The notes: generated by a model from the letters alone, not told the origin. A DNA stretch of 64,000 nucleotides from Zygosaccharomyces rouxii (GCF_000026365.1 NC_012996.1:930001-994000), one strand, 5' to 3'; counted from the first letter of the stretch, positions 10,728-22,704 are shown. A program made the numbers and translations.

Positions 10728-11624
10728 TCAAGCTGGTTTAGCACCGCTGGTACGCAGAACGAATTCGAATGCAGCTAGAGCTGCAGCATTAGCTGGGAAA
10801 GATCTTAATATGCTTGGTACAAATCCTTTGAAAAAACCATTGATTCCCCTCTGTGTATAAATGTCCCTAACTGCCATTCTCCAAGATTTAAAATCACTGC
10901 CATATTTATCATTGGTCAATACAACCTGCTTAACTACATCACTTGGATATGCGGTGGTCCAAAATCCAAAACATGCACTCAAACCACCAGCCCAAAAGTT
11001 AATTGCAGGAGCACTCATTTTGGTATGGGTTTGGAACCAATTGGTTATTAGTTCGTAGGACCCCCACCAGAATACAAAATGAGATCTAAAGATTAGTGTA
11101 CTGATCAAACCTTTGTAAAGACCTCTGATACCTTCTGCACCGTACACTTTTTTGATAACATCGATAGGACCTTTATAATTAGCATTTTTGGCATCGTATT
11201 GTACTTGTAATTTAGCCTTGGCAAGTTCCACAGGTGCAGCTACAAAACTAACGGTCCAGCCTGACATGACACCAGCGGTAACGCATCCTGCTAACGGCAG
11301 TTTCTCGTAAGATGGATATACATATTGATGCAACAACATACGATAGTTGTGCAATGATCCCAGTAGTACTGCATCCATAATGACCCATCCTACCAATGGT
11401 GGTGTAAAACCTAGGTAAAGACCACGGACACCTTGCTGCTTCAACGTCTTCGCAACACAATCTAATGGACCATTGAATCTGCCAGTACCTTGAGATGTCT
11501 GCAATCTAACTTTCACGGTATCAAATGGATGTCCTACTGTATTCTTCGCGACACCAGAGAAGGTTCCTGCAACGAAACCCATAAGTCTCGAATAAGTCTC
11601 ATCAGTCACCAATCCGTTACCCAT
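10728..11624 (-). CDS. Mitochondrial carrier (SLC25) of carnitine/ornithine-like group
   Basis: A 298-residue inner-membrane carrier built from three repeats of about 100 residues. The signature P-x-[DE]-x-x-[KR] appears as HPFDTVKVRLQT (about 33-44), APVELAKAKLQV and YPSDVVKQVVLT. GLY-x-G helices follow the first two repeats. The extra positions (RS..FVFWWGSYE, SFPANAAALAAFEF) resemble the carnitine/ornithine/ basic-amino-acid branch, but the substrate cannot be read with confidence. I know of no S. cerevisiae gene at the matching place between YJR012C and YJR011C, so this may be a gene lost there. YFR045W/Mrx20 or an Ort1/Crc1 relative are alternatives. Confidence 0.88.
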   Translation of the reverse strand: MGNGLVTDETYSRLMGFVAGTFSGVAKNTVGHPFDTVKVRLQTSQGTGRFNGPLDCVAKTLKQQGVRGLYLGFTPPLVGWVIMDAVLLGSLHNYRMLLHQYVYPSYEKLPLAGCVTAGVMSGWTVSFVAAPVELAKAKLQVQYDAKNANYKGPIDVIKKVYGAEGIRGLYKGLISTLIFRSHFVFWWGSYELITNWFQTHTKMSAPAINFWAGGLSACFGFWTTAYPSDVVKQVVLTNDKYGSDFKSWRMAVRDIYTQRGINGFFKGFVPSILRSFPANAAALAAFEFVLRTSGAKPA

Positions 11625-11980
11625 ATTTACACGACAACTAGACTTTACAGTGTTGATCTTAGATGGTGTAATTAGTTTAAACTTAAACTTTTTTGTTCTT
11701 GACTCATGTAATAGTAGTAGTGTTACTAGTCTATCTTATAAGGCCCGGGCCTGTAACGGCCTCATGATTAAGTACAACGGCTAAAGTCAGCCTAAGACTA
11801 ACCATTGAAAATCCAAATACCATCCAGCTAATCTCGAGAAACTGAATGCTCAAGCGGTTAGGGATTACCATTGTTCATCTTCTGTTTGTCCTATGAATAC
11901 TTCGATGTAACAGCATCAAATTGACCGTCGCCCTGAGCAAATCACTAGCATTAAACTAACCACAGTGAAAAAATAGCCTA
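11625..11980. promoter_or_regulatory. Divergent promoter, SLC25 carrier / YJR011C-like
   Basis: A 356-base divergent intergenic region. It contains a perfect 12-base palindrome AGGCCCGGGCCT at 11741-11752 in otherwise AT-rich DNA. No ORF or RNA gene is seen. Confidence 0.4.
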
Positions 11981-12775
11981 ATGAGCAGCGGTACAATTGA
12001 TGATGCATTGTTTCCCCTGCATCGAATCGATCAGGACATGGTTTTCGAAGATAAGAAGAATATACTTTTGTCGAACCAGATAATTCTATTCGTTTTAAAC
12101 ACATCTCATTACATGACAGATTTGATATATGCACTGTACTTTCTATCATTCTGTGAAAGGGAAGATATAAATGATGGGACCAATAGTGCTAGCGCTCGTA
12201 ACTCACATGGTGGTAGTGAGGAACATAAACGTGATGTAGCAGAACAGCTAGCAGAGATTAGAAAACAATTGTATGCATTGGTTTATCAAGTCAGAACGAA
12301 TTTTAGACAACTGTTGGATGATTGCCGAAAGACGAGAGTAGATTCTGCACCAAAATTTAGACGTCTAGTGGATTGGAATTTAGTCTGTGTTCTTGGTGTT
12401 ATTAATGACCTTTTGATATCAGAGATGAGGCACATTTCCACGCCACTTTCAGTACAGTTGCATAACTGTATGCTGGGATTTGCTAACTTATACCAATTCT
12501 TGAAAAAGATTCCATTGCAGCACCAATACCAAATCACTAAACCTCAATTAGATGTACTTTTACAAGCATTGGGAGTTGAATTGATACCGAGCTGGAAATT
12601 ACAATTAGATTTGTTGAACTATCGATTATTCAGCACACTAGCATGTAACGATTCCATCGTCTCAGAATACAGAAAGAGCACCGGTGACTCCGATACAAAT
12701 GTTAAGAATGGTGAAGGATTCAAAGTACTAGTGAATTGGTTAAAAGACGAAATTATTGGTGATGTGACGCTGTAA
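11981..12775 (+). CDS. Conserved yeast protein of unknown function (YJR011C-like)
   Basis: A 264-residue protein, near the size of S. cerevisiae Yjr011c (about 261), in the matching syntenic slot beside SPC1 and the PEX39-like gene. No signal peptide or clear membrane segment. It looks all-helical, with hydrophobic stretches IILFVLNTSHYMTDLIYALYF (about 32-52) and LVCVLGVINDLLISEMRHIS (about 131-150). A short Ser/Asn/His-rich insert lies near 62-80. I recognise no enzyme motif. The start is the first ATG in frame, preceded by an A-rich leader. Confidence 0.78.
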   Translation: MSSGTIDDALFPLHRIDQDMVFEDKKNILLSNQIILFVLNTSHYMTDLIYALYFLSFCEREDINDGTNSASARNSHGGSEEHKRDVAEQLAEIRKQLYALVYQVRTNFRQLLDDCRKTRVDSAPKFRRLVDWNLVCVLGVINDLLISEMRHISTPLSVQLHNCMLGFANLYQFLKKIPLQHQYQITKPQLDVLLQALGVELIPSWKLQLDLLNYRLFSTLACNDSIVSEYRKSTGDSDTNVKNGEGFKVLVNWLKDEIIGDVTL

Positions 12776-13038
12776 TATTGAACACTTTGTAAAAATATAT
12801 ATAGGCATTTTTATGGTCATTTGAATGCTAGAATTTTATACGCTCGAATTCCTGCCATTTGCAAAATATTTGAACTTTTCTTCAAGTGCAAGGTCGATTT
12901 TGCAGTTCCAACATGATTTCTTGTTATTCGGGTTCAATAGATTGAATTAGACCACATCACAACTTCAACGCTCTAGAACAACGAAAACCTTGAACAGATA
13001 AGTTAGGACTTTTGTAGGACTTAAACTCTCGTCTCAGA

Positions 13039-13326
13039 ATGTCTGAATTATTGCAAGATTTTCAGAAGAAGCTAATTTTCCCCCTAGATTTCCCCAGTCA
13101 GAGGTACACTGAAAGACTACAACAGATTACTCTACTCGTCGGCGCCATTGTCGCCAGTATTGTCGGATTATCAACACAATCTTTGAAGAATTTGATCATC
13201 GTTTATGGAATCTCTATTGCCATCACTGCGCTAGTGGTCCTTCCAGCATATCCTGCATACACAAGACGTAAGTTACAGTGGGTTCAACCTAAAGTAGTCA
13301 ATATATCGACCGAATCGATTGAATAA
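13039..13326 (+). CDS. SPC1: Signal peptidase complex subunit Spc1
   Basis: A 95-residue ER membrane protein of the SPC12 family (S. cerevisiae Spc1, 94). A cytosolic N-terminus with DFPSQRYTERLQQ is followed by two membrane helices (about 29-47 and 53-72) joined by a tight turn, and a basic cytosolic tail starting YTRRKLQW. Spc1 is a non-catalytic subunit that helps the signal peptidase discriminate against transmembrane segments. It lies upstream of XKS1 in the same orientation with 199 bases between. Confidence 0.95.
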   Translation: MSELLQDFQKKLIFPLDFPSQRYTERLQQITLLVGAIVASIVGLSTQSLKNLIIVYGISIAITALVVLPAYPAYTRRKLQWVQPKVVNISTESIE

Positions 13327-13525
13327 GGTAGTATATATGTATGCTGTAGATGTAATTATGAATTATTGCTGATAGTTTTGAGCACCCAGTTTGGTTAGTC
13401 TAGAGTTATTATTACTCACATGTATAATGAGCAGAGTTATGGAAAGGTGGTGACAGAATCTGGAATCACTTATTCAACTACAATTCACACCGTAAGCGCA
13501 CAAACATATATACAAAGATTGAAGG

Positions 13526-15268
13526 ATGACTGAAACCAACGATTCATTCTATCTGGGGTTTGATTTATCCACCCAACAACTCAAATGTTTAGCCATTAAT
13601 GAATCCCTAAGGATTGTTCATACAGAGACTGTAGCGTTTGGTGATGAATTGCCACAATATGAAACCAGTAAGGGTGTTTATGTTAAGGGTGATTCCATTC
13701 AGAGCCCAGTTTCCATGTGGTTAGAGGCTCTTGACCTTCTGTTTAGTAAATTTACGCAACATGGATTCGATTTGAGTAAAGTTAGGGCCGTATCTGGATC
13801 ATGTCAGCAGCATGGATCAGTTTACTGGACTCAAAAGGCTGACGAATTACTCAGAGGCTTAAAGAGCACCAAGGGTAGTCTGGCCGAACAATTGTCACCA
13901 GAGGCATTCTCAAGACCTACAGCTCCTAACTGGCAAGATCATAGTACGGGCAAACAATGTCATGAATTTGAAGATGCCGTTGGTGGACCACAAGAATTGG
14001 CTCGCATTACTGGTTCTAGAGCTCATTTCAGATTTACAGGTACTCAAATTCTCAAGATTGCTGAAGAAGAACCAGAAGCATATGCTAATACCGCTACCGT
14101 TTCGTTGGTCTCAAGTTTCCTAGCCTCGGTATTGACTGGTCAGTTAACTTCTATTGAAGAAGCTGAAGCATGTGGTATGAATCTTTATGATATACCTAAG
14201 CGTGAGTACCATCCAAAACTTCTGGATTTAGTAGACAAAGATAGAAAATCGATCGAGAGTAAACTAAAATCACCTCCAATCCATTGCGATAAACCAGTAT
14301 GCTTAGGTAGTATTTGTTCTTATTTTGTGGACAAATATGGATTTAATAAAGATTGTTCAGTTTACCCATTCACGGGTGATAATTTAGCCACCATTTGTTC
14401 CTTACCGCTTGAGAAAAACGATGTGCTTGTGTCACTGGGAACAAGTACGACTATTCTTTTAGTTACGGATCAGTACCACCCTTCTGCGGATTATCACCTT
14501 TTCATTCACCCTACGTTGCCTAATCACTACATGGGTATGATCTGTTACTGTAATGGTGCATTAGCTAGAGAAAGAGTCAGAGATTACATCAATGGAAGTC
14601 CCACAAGTGATTGGACACCCTTTAACGATGCCTTGAATGATACTAATTTGAATAACGACGATGAAATTGGTGTATATTTCCCGTTAGGTGAAATTGTGCC
14701 TAGTGTACCATCGGTTTACAAGAGAGCGAAATTCGATCCATCCACTGGCCACATCAAAGAATTTGTAGATAATTTCGCTGATGATAGACATGATGCCAAG
14801 AACATTGTGGAATCACAAGCTCTCAGCTGTCGTGTGCGTATTTCTCCCCTACTAACTTCTGGTGTCCCCGTAGAGGGACTAGCTAAGGATCCGAACGTGA
14901 GGTTCGATTATGACGATATACCACTAAGTCAATACTATGGTAGAAGACCCAGGCGAGCATTTTTTGTTGGTGGTGCCTCCAAGAACGATGCCATTGTCAA
15001 CAAATTCATTCAAGTGTTGGGTGCCACTGAGGGAAATTACAGGTTGGAAACACCAAATTCATGTGCTCTAGGCGGATGCTATAAGGCAATATGGTCTCAT
15101 AAAATTCATGAGAAACAGATTACTGCTACATTTGATCATTTCTTGGGCGAAAAATTTCCATGGGGTGAAGTAGAGCACATAAGGGATTCTGATGACGCTT
15201 CTTGGCACCATTATAACAAGAAAATTTTGCCTCTCAGTGAATTAGAAGCATCATTACCAAAGCATTGA
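13526..15268 (+). CDS. XKS1: D-xylulokinase Xks1
   Basis: A 580-residue FGGY-family sugar kinase (S. cerevisiae Xks1, about 600) that phosphorylates D-xylulose to feed the pentose-phosphate pathway. The ATP-binding N-terminal motif is FDLSTQQLKCL (about residues 11-21). SGSCQQHGSVYW and PNWQDHSTGKQC give the substrate-side signature of xylulokinases. Phosphate-binding segments VSLGTSTTILL (about 312-322) and FFVGGASKNDAIVNKFIQV are present. It sits beside PDX1 as in S. cerevisiae. Confidence 0.96.
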   Translation: MTETNDSFYLGFDLSTQQLKCLAINESLRIVHTETVAFGDELPQYETSKGVYVKGDSIQSPVSMWLEALDLLFSKFTQHGFDLSKVRAVSGSCQQHGSVYWTQKADELLRGLKSTKGSLAEQLSPEAFSRPTAPNWQDHSTGKQCHEFEDAVGGPQELARITGSRAHFRFTGTQILKIAEEEPEAYANTATVSLVSSFLASVLTGQLTSIEEAEACGMNLYDIPKREYHPKLLDLVDKDRKSIESKLKSPPIHCDKPVCLGSICSYFVDKYGFNKDCSVYPFTGDNLATICSLPLEKNDVLVSLGTSTTILLVTDQYHPSADYHLFIHPTLPNHYMGMICYCNGALARERVRDYINGSPTSDWTPFNDALNDTNLNNDDEIGVYFPLGEIVPSVPSVYKRAKFDPSTGHIKEFVDNFADDRHDAKNIVESQALSCRVRISPLLTSGVPVEGLAKDPNVRFDYDDIPLSQYYGRRPRRAFFVGGASKNDAIVNKFIQVLGATEGNYRLETPNSCALGGCYKAIWSHKIHEKQITATFDHFLGEKFPWGEVEHIRDSDDASWHHYNKKILPLSELEASLPKH

Positions 15269-15484
15269 TTAAATAGCTTTTTTATATTTCAATCATTTTA
15301 TTTTGTTTTATTTACTGACACTTGGAATTGCTGACGCCGTGAGCCCTGGGAGATTTTCTTCTGACAAACCCGTCAACATTAAGAACGAGACCCAACAGAA
15401 GACAGAGATATTGGACGTCATATTCAATTGATTTCAATCCCGGAGCCAATTCTTAAAAATTTGTTCAATCGACTTGATCTACAT

Positions 15485-16705
15485 ATGTTGCGTTCAACGT
15501 TCATCAGAAGTTCGAAGGCCCTGTTCGCCGGGCAATTAAGAAGATTTCATGTCAGTAATCAGCTTTTAGATGCACAACCATACAAGATGCCAGCGGTGTC
15601 ACCCACAATGGATAAGGGGAATCTAGTGGAATGGAAGGTCAAAGTTGGTGATGAAATTAATGCGGGCGATGTTTTGCTTGAAGTGGAATCCGATAAGGCA
15701 CAGGTCGATGTTGAATGTCAAGATGATGTTAAATTGGCCAAAATTCTAGTGGACAATGGTACTAAGGATGTTCCAGTGGGCCAAGTTATTGCATGGTTAG
15801 CAGATGTAGATGATGACTTGTCGAGTTTGGAGATTCCAGATGTAGCACCAGAAGCAGGAGCTCAACCAAAGAAGCAAGCGTCTTCGAAACCTCAGGCTGA
15901 AGAAAAGAAGCCATCCGAACCAAAGAAGAGTGCTAGTACCAAACCTAGTGGGATTTTAAATGCTGCTAATCCTGATCAAACACTTCTGCCCTCAGTCCAT
16001 ACGCTGTTGGTTGGGAATGGTATCTCTAAAGAGGATGCACTAAAGAATATTAAGGCATCCGGTAGTAATGGTAGATTACTCAAGGGTGATGTTCTGGCGC
16101 ACTTGGGTAAAATCTCTGAAGACTCAGTGGTTAAAGTGGCAGAATACATCAAGAGTGGTGAAAAATTGGACTTATCCAACATCGAATTACGTGAGGCTTC
16201 AAAAGCTGAGGCAACTGAGGCAAAGCAATCACAGGATGGTGGTAAAGCAGAAGCACCAGCACCTAAACCTGCCAAACCAGAACCTGTGGTCATTAGAGAT
16301 CAATTGACTGTTCAAGTACCAGCAGGAGTCTCGCTAGAACAATACAAGAGTTCGTTGCGCGCCTTTGTAGACAGCGCTTTCCATATTGCACATGAACAAC
16401 CAGTGGCTAATACTCATTCTCAATACTATGACGATATTTTTGAATCACTAATTACACCTGCTCCTAAGAAACCAAGATTTTCTGTATCATACGATTTAGT
16501 ATCGGAGTCGCCAATTTCTCAAAGGCAGAACAACGATATCTTTGACTTTTTAGCCGGTAGAGTTCAAAAGGTTACACCAGAAAGCCCAATTGATGGTGGT
16601 AATTACATTTTCCAATTTCAAGTTAAAGTGGATGATAAGTTATTTGATGCTAAGGATAAGGCACAAAAATTTGTCAAGAGCTTGAAAGAATTAAAGATTC
16701 AGTGA
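15485..16705 (+). CDS. PDX1: Pyruvate dehydrogenase complex protein X (E3-binding protein)
   Basis: A 406-residue mitochondrial protein (S. cerevisiae Pdx1, 410) that tethers E3 (Lpd1) to the E2 core. I choose the ATG at 15485 because it opens a typical presequence (MLRSTFIRSSKALF); the frame is open further up only from a TTG. A lipoyl domain spans about 33-108 with the lipoyl lysine in ESDKAQVDVE (Lys71). A Lys/Pro/Ser/Ala linker follows, then the E3-binding domain (about 160-205). The C-terminal part is not a working acetyltransferase: the HxxxDG motif of E2 is absent, as expected for Pdx1. Confidence 0.95.
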   Translation: MLRSTFIRSSKALFAGQLRRFHVSNQLLDAQPYKMPAVSPTMDKGNLVEWKVKVGDEINAGDVLLEVESDKAQVDVECQDDVKLAKILVDNGTKDVPVGQVIAWLADVDDDLSSLEIPDVAPEAGAQPKKQASSKPQAEEKKPSEPKKSASTKPSGILNAANPDQTLLPSVHTLLVGNGISKEDALKNIKASGSNGRLLKGDVLAHLGKISEDSVVKVAEYIKSGEKLDLSNIELREASKAEATEAKQSQDGGKAEAPAPKPAKPEPVVIRDQLTVQVPAGVSLEQYKSSLRAFVDSAFHIAHEQPVANTHSQYYDDIFESLITPAPKKPRFSVSYDLVSESPISQRQNNDIFDFLAGRVQKVTPESPIDGGNYIFQFQVKVDDKLFDAKDKAQKFVKSLKELKIQ

Positions 16706-16792
16706 ATATTAACTAAAAGCTTCTTGATATATTCATATTTATATATACATATATAATTTTTACTCTATCTTCTTATTTCTTTTCAAAAAAAA

Positions 16793-18340
<1,548 letters not shown>

Positions 18341-18460
18341 TTACAGTGTTGCTGATCTTCTCCTTTTCCTTGCAATAAGCAAGTCCTGTTCTCGAGATCG
18401 TAGTAGTTATATACTGTATTGTAGTGAGTTTTTCAAAAAGTGATATGCGGGCCGCCTCAG

Positions 18461-18483
18461 CTGTGGCGTACACATGTCACGTG
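18461..18483. promoter_or_regulatory. Met31/32 core and Cbf1 box of MET3
   Basis: CTGTGGC at 18461-18467 matches the Met31/Met32 core, and TCACGTG at 18477-18483 matches the Cbf1 (CDEI-type) box. They are 9 bases apart and about 145-165 bases upstream of the MET3 start codon, the arrangement known for sulfur-limitation genes activated by Met4 in S. cerevisiae. Confidence 0.75.
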
Positions 18484-18495
18484 TGATTAGGTAGT

Positions 18496-18505
18496 TCGGC
18501 GGCTA
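18496..18505 (-). promoter_or_regulatory. URS1 (Ume6-type) element 1
   Basis: TCGGCGGCTA, the exact reverse complement of the URS1 consensus TAGCCGCCGA, placed 13 bases beyond the MET3 Cbf1 box. Ume6 binding is inferred from the motif only. Confidence 0.65.
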
Positions 18506-19055
18506 AAGTATTTCTGCTGCTCTGTTTGTGTCTGAGCTCGCATTCATGCGATTGCAGTTGCGTAGGGGAGAGAATCGATTGGATTATCTTATTGTTTACA
18601 TTTTCGTATCGAAGATCGATACCTTGCTCGATGACAGCTCCATGTCTACTAAACGTTAATTCCATTACAGGAGTAAAGAAACGAAATATAGTAGTCACGT
18701 CGGACGACAGGGTCCCATGACGAAAAAAAAATCTTGAAAACCCTAATCGAATCTTAATTGAGCCCTGACTAGCCCCTGCCCACATACTTGGAACACTATA
18801 GAAAGTTCTCCACGCGGCGCTAGCACGTAACCCTTCATGACACACCCCCATGGTATCACCCTACTGTCCTCCCCTTTTTTTTTTTTCCAACCAATTCCAA
18901 TCCCCTCCCTTCTCCTCAGCAGATGTCCCGAAAGGTACAACACAATGTGGGCAACCACTCTTTGACGTCTCGCAACAGTATCGTCCTGTACGGTAGGAAT
19001 CCGATACGCTAAGCAGGTACACACCCACGTGACAGACAGCGCGGACTCTTCTGCC

Positions 19056-19065
19056 TAGCCGCCGA
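19056..19065 (+). promoter_or_regulatory. URS1 (Ume6-type) element 2
   Basis: Exact TAGCCGCCGA, about 400 bases upstream of the TDH start and just before a TATA-like TATAAAG. It is one of three exact copies in this promoter. Confidence 0.65.
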
Positions 19066-19153
19066 GGGTACGGTATAAAGGGTGTACACCCTTACCTCCG
19101 CATGAGCATAACCCGCGTCATACAACTCTCCTCATTTCTTCGTCTCTCGCCAC

Positions 19154-19163
19154 TAGCCGCCGA
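19154..19163 (+). promoter_or_regulatory. URS1 (Ume6-type) element 3
   Basis: Exact TAGCCGCCGA in the same orientation as the second element and 98 bases further downstream; about 45 bases before the Rap1 match. Confidence 0.65.
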
Positions 19164-19206
19164 TCTATTGCTACCGCAATGACACCGTGTGGTGATCTCA
19201 AGGAGA

Positions 19207-19276
19207 GATGTGTGGGTGCACTCCCCCAACTTCCACTTTTTGTCGCTACGTGTGATTCCCACTGCACCGAGCTTCC
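19207..19276. promoter_or_regulatory. Rap1 and Gcr1 sites of the GAPDH promoter
   Basis: 19207-19219 reads, on the reverse strand, GCACCCACACATC, a full match to the Rap1 consensus RMACCCANNCAYY. CTTCC boxes (Gcr1) follow at 19230-19234 and 19272-19276, the second within AGCTTCCACT. Rap1 plus nearby Gcr1 boxes is the known activating unit of glycolytic promoters in S. cerevisiae. Confidence 0.75.
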
Positions 19277-19450
19277 ACTAACGCCTCTCAGCGGTTGACG
19301 GCAATGGGATCACAGAATTATCGCAGCATGTTGGTATATAAAGGGAGGAGATATGTGGATAAGTAGGATGTTCTTATTTCTTTCTCTATTCTCTTTTAGC
19401 CTATATCACCAGAACAAATCAACTTTGAATTAGTTCATAACAAACACTAA

Positions 19451-20470
<1,020 letters not shown>

Positions 20471-20589
20471 GTTTCTTTAGCAGACTGAAGAAAAAGAAAG
20501 GTCGTATGAGTTATGATATAGATCTAGGTACGTTTTTATACTGAATTGAATTGAAAGTACTTTTTATTTCATTTTACTTCAAATATTTG

Positions 20590-21549
20590 TTACATAGTTG
20601 CAAAGCCGGAGCCGTAGCTGACGCTGCTATCGTGTAGATCACGAACATGAGAGCTCTGTGAATAAGCTGGGAATTGAAATCTGGCATCTCTTGTCTGTGC
20701 CAAGATCGCCAACATCAGTGCAATTGGTCTTGCACCACAGATGGTATTGCCCGTAACTTCTAAATATTTTTTCCATTCGTCATACTTATCGCCCTGTAGC
20801 TTCAATACATCCATAGCCGCCCGATCCAACAATTCAATTGATTTCCAGATATCCAACTGGTGGTGCGATAGTTTACTACGTGAGGTCAACATCTCAATTT
20901 CAGTCTCTTGCGCAATAGCATCGTTCAATTCATCTTGGCTACCAACGTATCCAGTATAGCCAAATCTGCGACCCCAGTGACAAAAATCGCTACTAATAAT
21001 GAAAATAGTCCCTGGACCTAGGTATTTACCCAAAACATTACCAATTTGCCAATCAACTTCCTTGGAGTTGTGTGATACCATAAGTGGCACAACCTTGACT
21101 GTATCTAGCGGGACATTTTTCCATTGTAACGTTTGCGCCAACATGGAGAACTGCATTTCGATAGAATGCTCCTCCATGTCCACTCCAGGATCCATTTCAG
21201 CAAAATGCCTTGATGTGATTAATTCATCCCCCAATTCACGGTCAATTTTTAACGTCCCTAGCGGCGTCTCTAGGGAATCAAACCCACTTACCAGTACTTT
21301 ATTTTTGAAGTATACGTGATGTGAAGGACCCATAATGAACACTCTTGAAACGTTGGTTAAATCAAGTGAGGCATAGGCATGTGCCATAGTCTTACCGCAG
21401 TATCTATAGCCTGCATGTGGTGATACAATAATATTAGCTCCTGGTTCACCTCTTAAGCCAGTGGCTTCCAAATATCCTAAAAGTTGTGATTTTAATAGTC
21501 TTGGATCATCAGAGTACCAAGAACCTGCGTGCGTTGCTGGACGTGACAT
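20590..21549 (-). CDS. MHO1: Memo-family protein Mho1
   Basis: A 319-residue member of the Memo/AMMECR-linked dioxygenase-like fold, orthologous by synteny (YJR008W) and sequence to yeast Mho1 and human MEMO1. The N-terminus SRPATHAGSWYSDDPRLL is diagnostic. Metal-ligand-like histidines occur in VSPHAGYRYCGKTMAHAY (about 43-60), GPSHHVYF (about 75-82) and SDFCHWGRRFGYTG. In animals Memo1 affects motility, redox balance and copper handling; the yeast role is poorly defined. Convergent with TDH. Confidence 0.94.
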   Translation of the reverse strand: MSRPATHAGSWYSDDPRLLKSQLLGYLEATGLRGEPGANIIVSPHAGYRYCGKTMAHAYASLDLTNVSRVFIMGPSHHVYFKNKVLVSGFDSLETPLGTLKIDRELGDELITSRHFAEMDPGVDMEEHSIEMQFSMLAQTLQWKNVPLDTVKVVPLMVSHNSKEVDWQIGNVLGKYLGPGTIFIISSDFCHWGRRFGYTGYVGSQDELNDAIAQETEIEMLTSRSKLSHHQLDIWKSIELLDRAAMDVLKLQGDKYDEWKKYLEVTGNTICGARPIALMLAILAQTRDARFQFPAYSQSSHVRDLHDSSVSYGSGFATM

Positions 21550-21792
21550 GATAACACTTATTATCGATTATTTTAGAATGTGGTCTTTACTTTGAATGTA
21601 TTAGCTACTATGCCATCCTGTAACATTGTAAACCTTATATATACACACCCCTTACATGTGACATCCCCTTGAACATTACTTCAGATTATAGATATAATTT
21701 AGATCTATAAGGAATCAATTATATTTTACTTACAGAATGTATTTCGTTCTCTCTTTTTTTTATCGTTTTCTATTATTTTTGTTTATCCTAAT

Positions 21793-22704
21793 CTACTCAT
21801 CAGACTCATCTTCATCTTCATCTGAATCTGACCTGTTATCCAGTTCCTTAGATTCTAATAGAGCTTGTAATTCCGCATCTTCTGTAGCAGTAACTGCCTT
21901 TGGTGGCATTGTAATGTTACAAACACCACCATGTTTACTGATAGCTTCGTTAATCTTCTCAATTGCATTTTGCAATACTTCAATCCCCTGTTGTTTATCC
22001 AAAGATTGTGTGGTAATAACATACAATGGAGCAGCCACTAACTTGACTTTGATTTGCATCTGTTCAGTGGACAAAGATTCTGCTTCCATTAATGCGTTTT
22101 TGATTGCATCAATACCTTCGTAGCTGAAGCAAGATACTTCCACATCAGCTCTAATCTTAACGGCTTGTGGAGTCAATCTCTTGGAGATGTAGGTCTTTAA
22201 CTCTTCGAAGACATCCTTTGATGGTGGTTCAATACCTTCCCAAACGCTTTGATCAATAATTGACAGTTTGAAGGCTTCGTAGGCATGTCCGTATTTTCGA
22301 CTTAGAGGCCATGCAATTGTTTTGTACAAATCTTCTAATGGAATTTGAAATTTTTCAGCACAGTATCTGAGAATAGCATGAACAGTCTTGGATTTTTGGT
22401 ACCTCTCTTCACACTTGATAATATCCTCTGATGAGACACGACGTTTGGAAAGATCGATATAACCTTTCTCCTTGTCCACACGCAATACCACGACGACATC
22501 GTTCTTACCAACACGAATTAATTTCTGAATAGATCTTATACGTCTACGGGATAATTCACTCAGTAGAATCATACCTTCAATGTTGTCATATTCCAATAGT
22601 TTTACATAGGCCCCCATCTCAGCGATTTGCTGGACGTTGACCATAACAATGTCATCCACTTCAGGATACTTGTTTTCATAAAATCTACAGTGAGATGTCG
22701 ACAT
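21793..22704 (-). CDS. SUI2: Translation initiation factor eIF2 alpha
   Basis: A 303-residue eIF2 alpha (S. cerevisiae Sui2, 304), subunit of the ternary complex that brings initiator tRNA to the 40S subunit. The S1-type domain covers about 15-90. The Gcn2 target serine (Ser51 in mature numbering, codon 52) lies in LLSELSRRRIRS. The C-terminus is acidic with CK2-like sites (SDSDEDEDESDE). A CCGGGTAA Reb1-type site lies about 116 bases upstream. Neighbours MHO1 and SUI2 match YJR008W-YJR007W. Confidence 0.98.
   Translation of the reverse strand: MSTSHCRFYENKYPEVDDIVMVNVQQIAEMGAYVKLLEYDNIEGMILLSELSRRRIRSIQKLIRVGKNDVVVVLRVDKEKGYIDLSKRRVSSEDIIKCEERYQKSKTVHAILRYCAEKFQIPLEDLYKTIAWPLSRKYGHAYEAFKLSIIDQSVWEGIEPPSKDVFEELKTYISKRLTPQAVKIRADVEVSCFSYEGIDAIKNALMEAESLSTEQMQIKVKLVAAPLYVITTQSLDKQQGIEVLQNAIEKINEAISKHGGVCNITMPPKAVTATEDAELQALLESKELDNRSDSDEDEDESDE

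Noticed and set aside
14848..14854. TACTAAC inside XKS1
   Set aside because: Lies in an uninterrupted, conserved reading frame; chance match.
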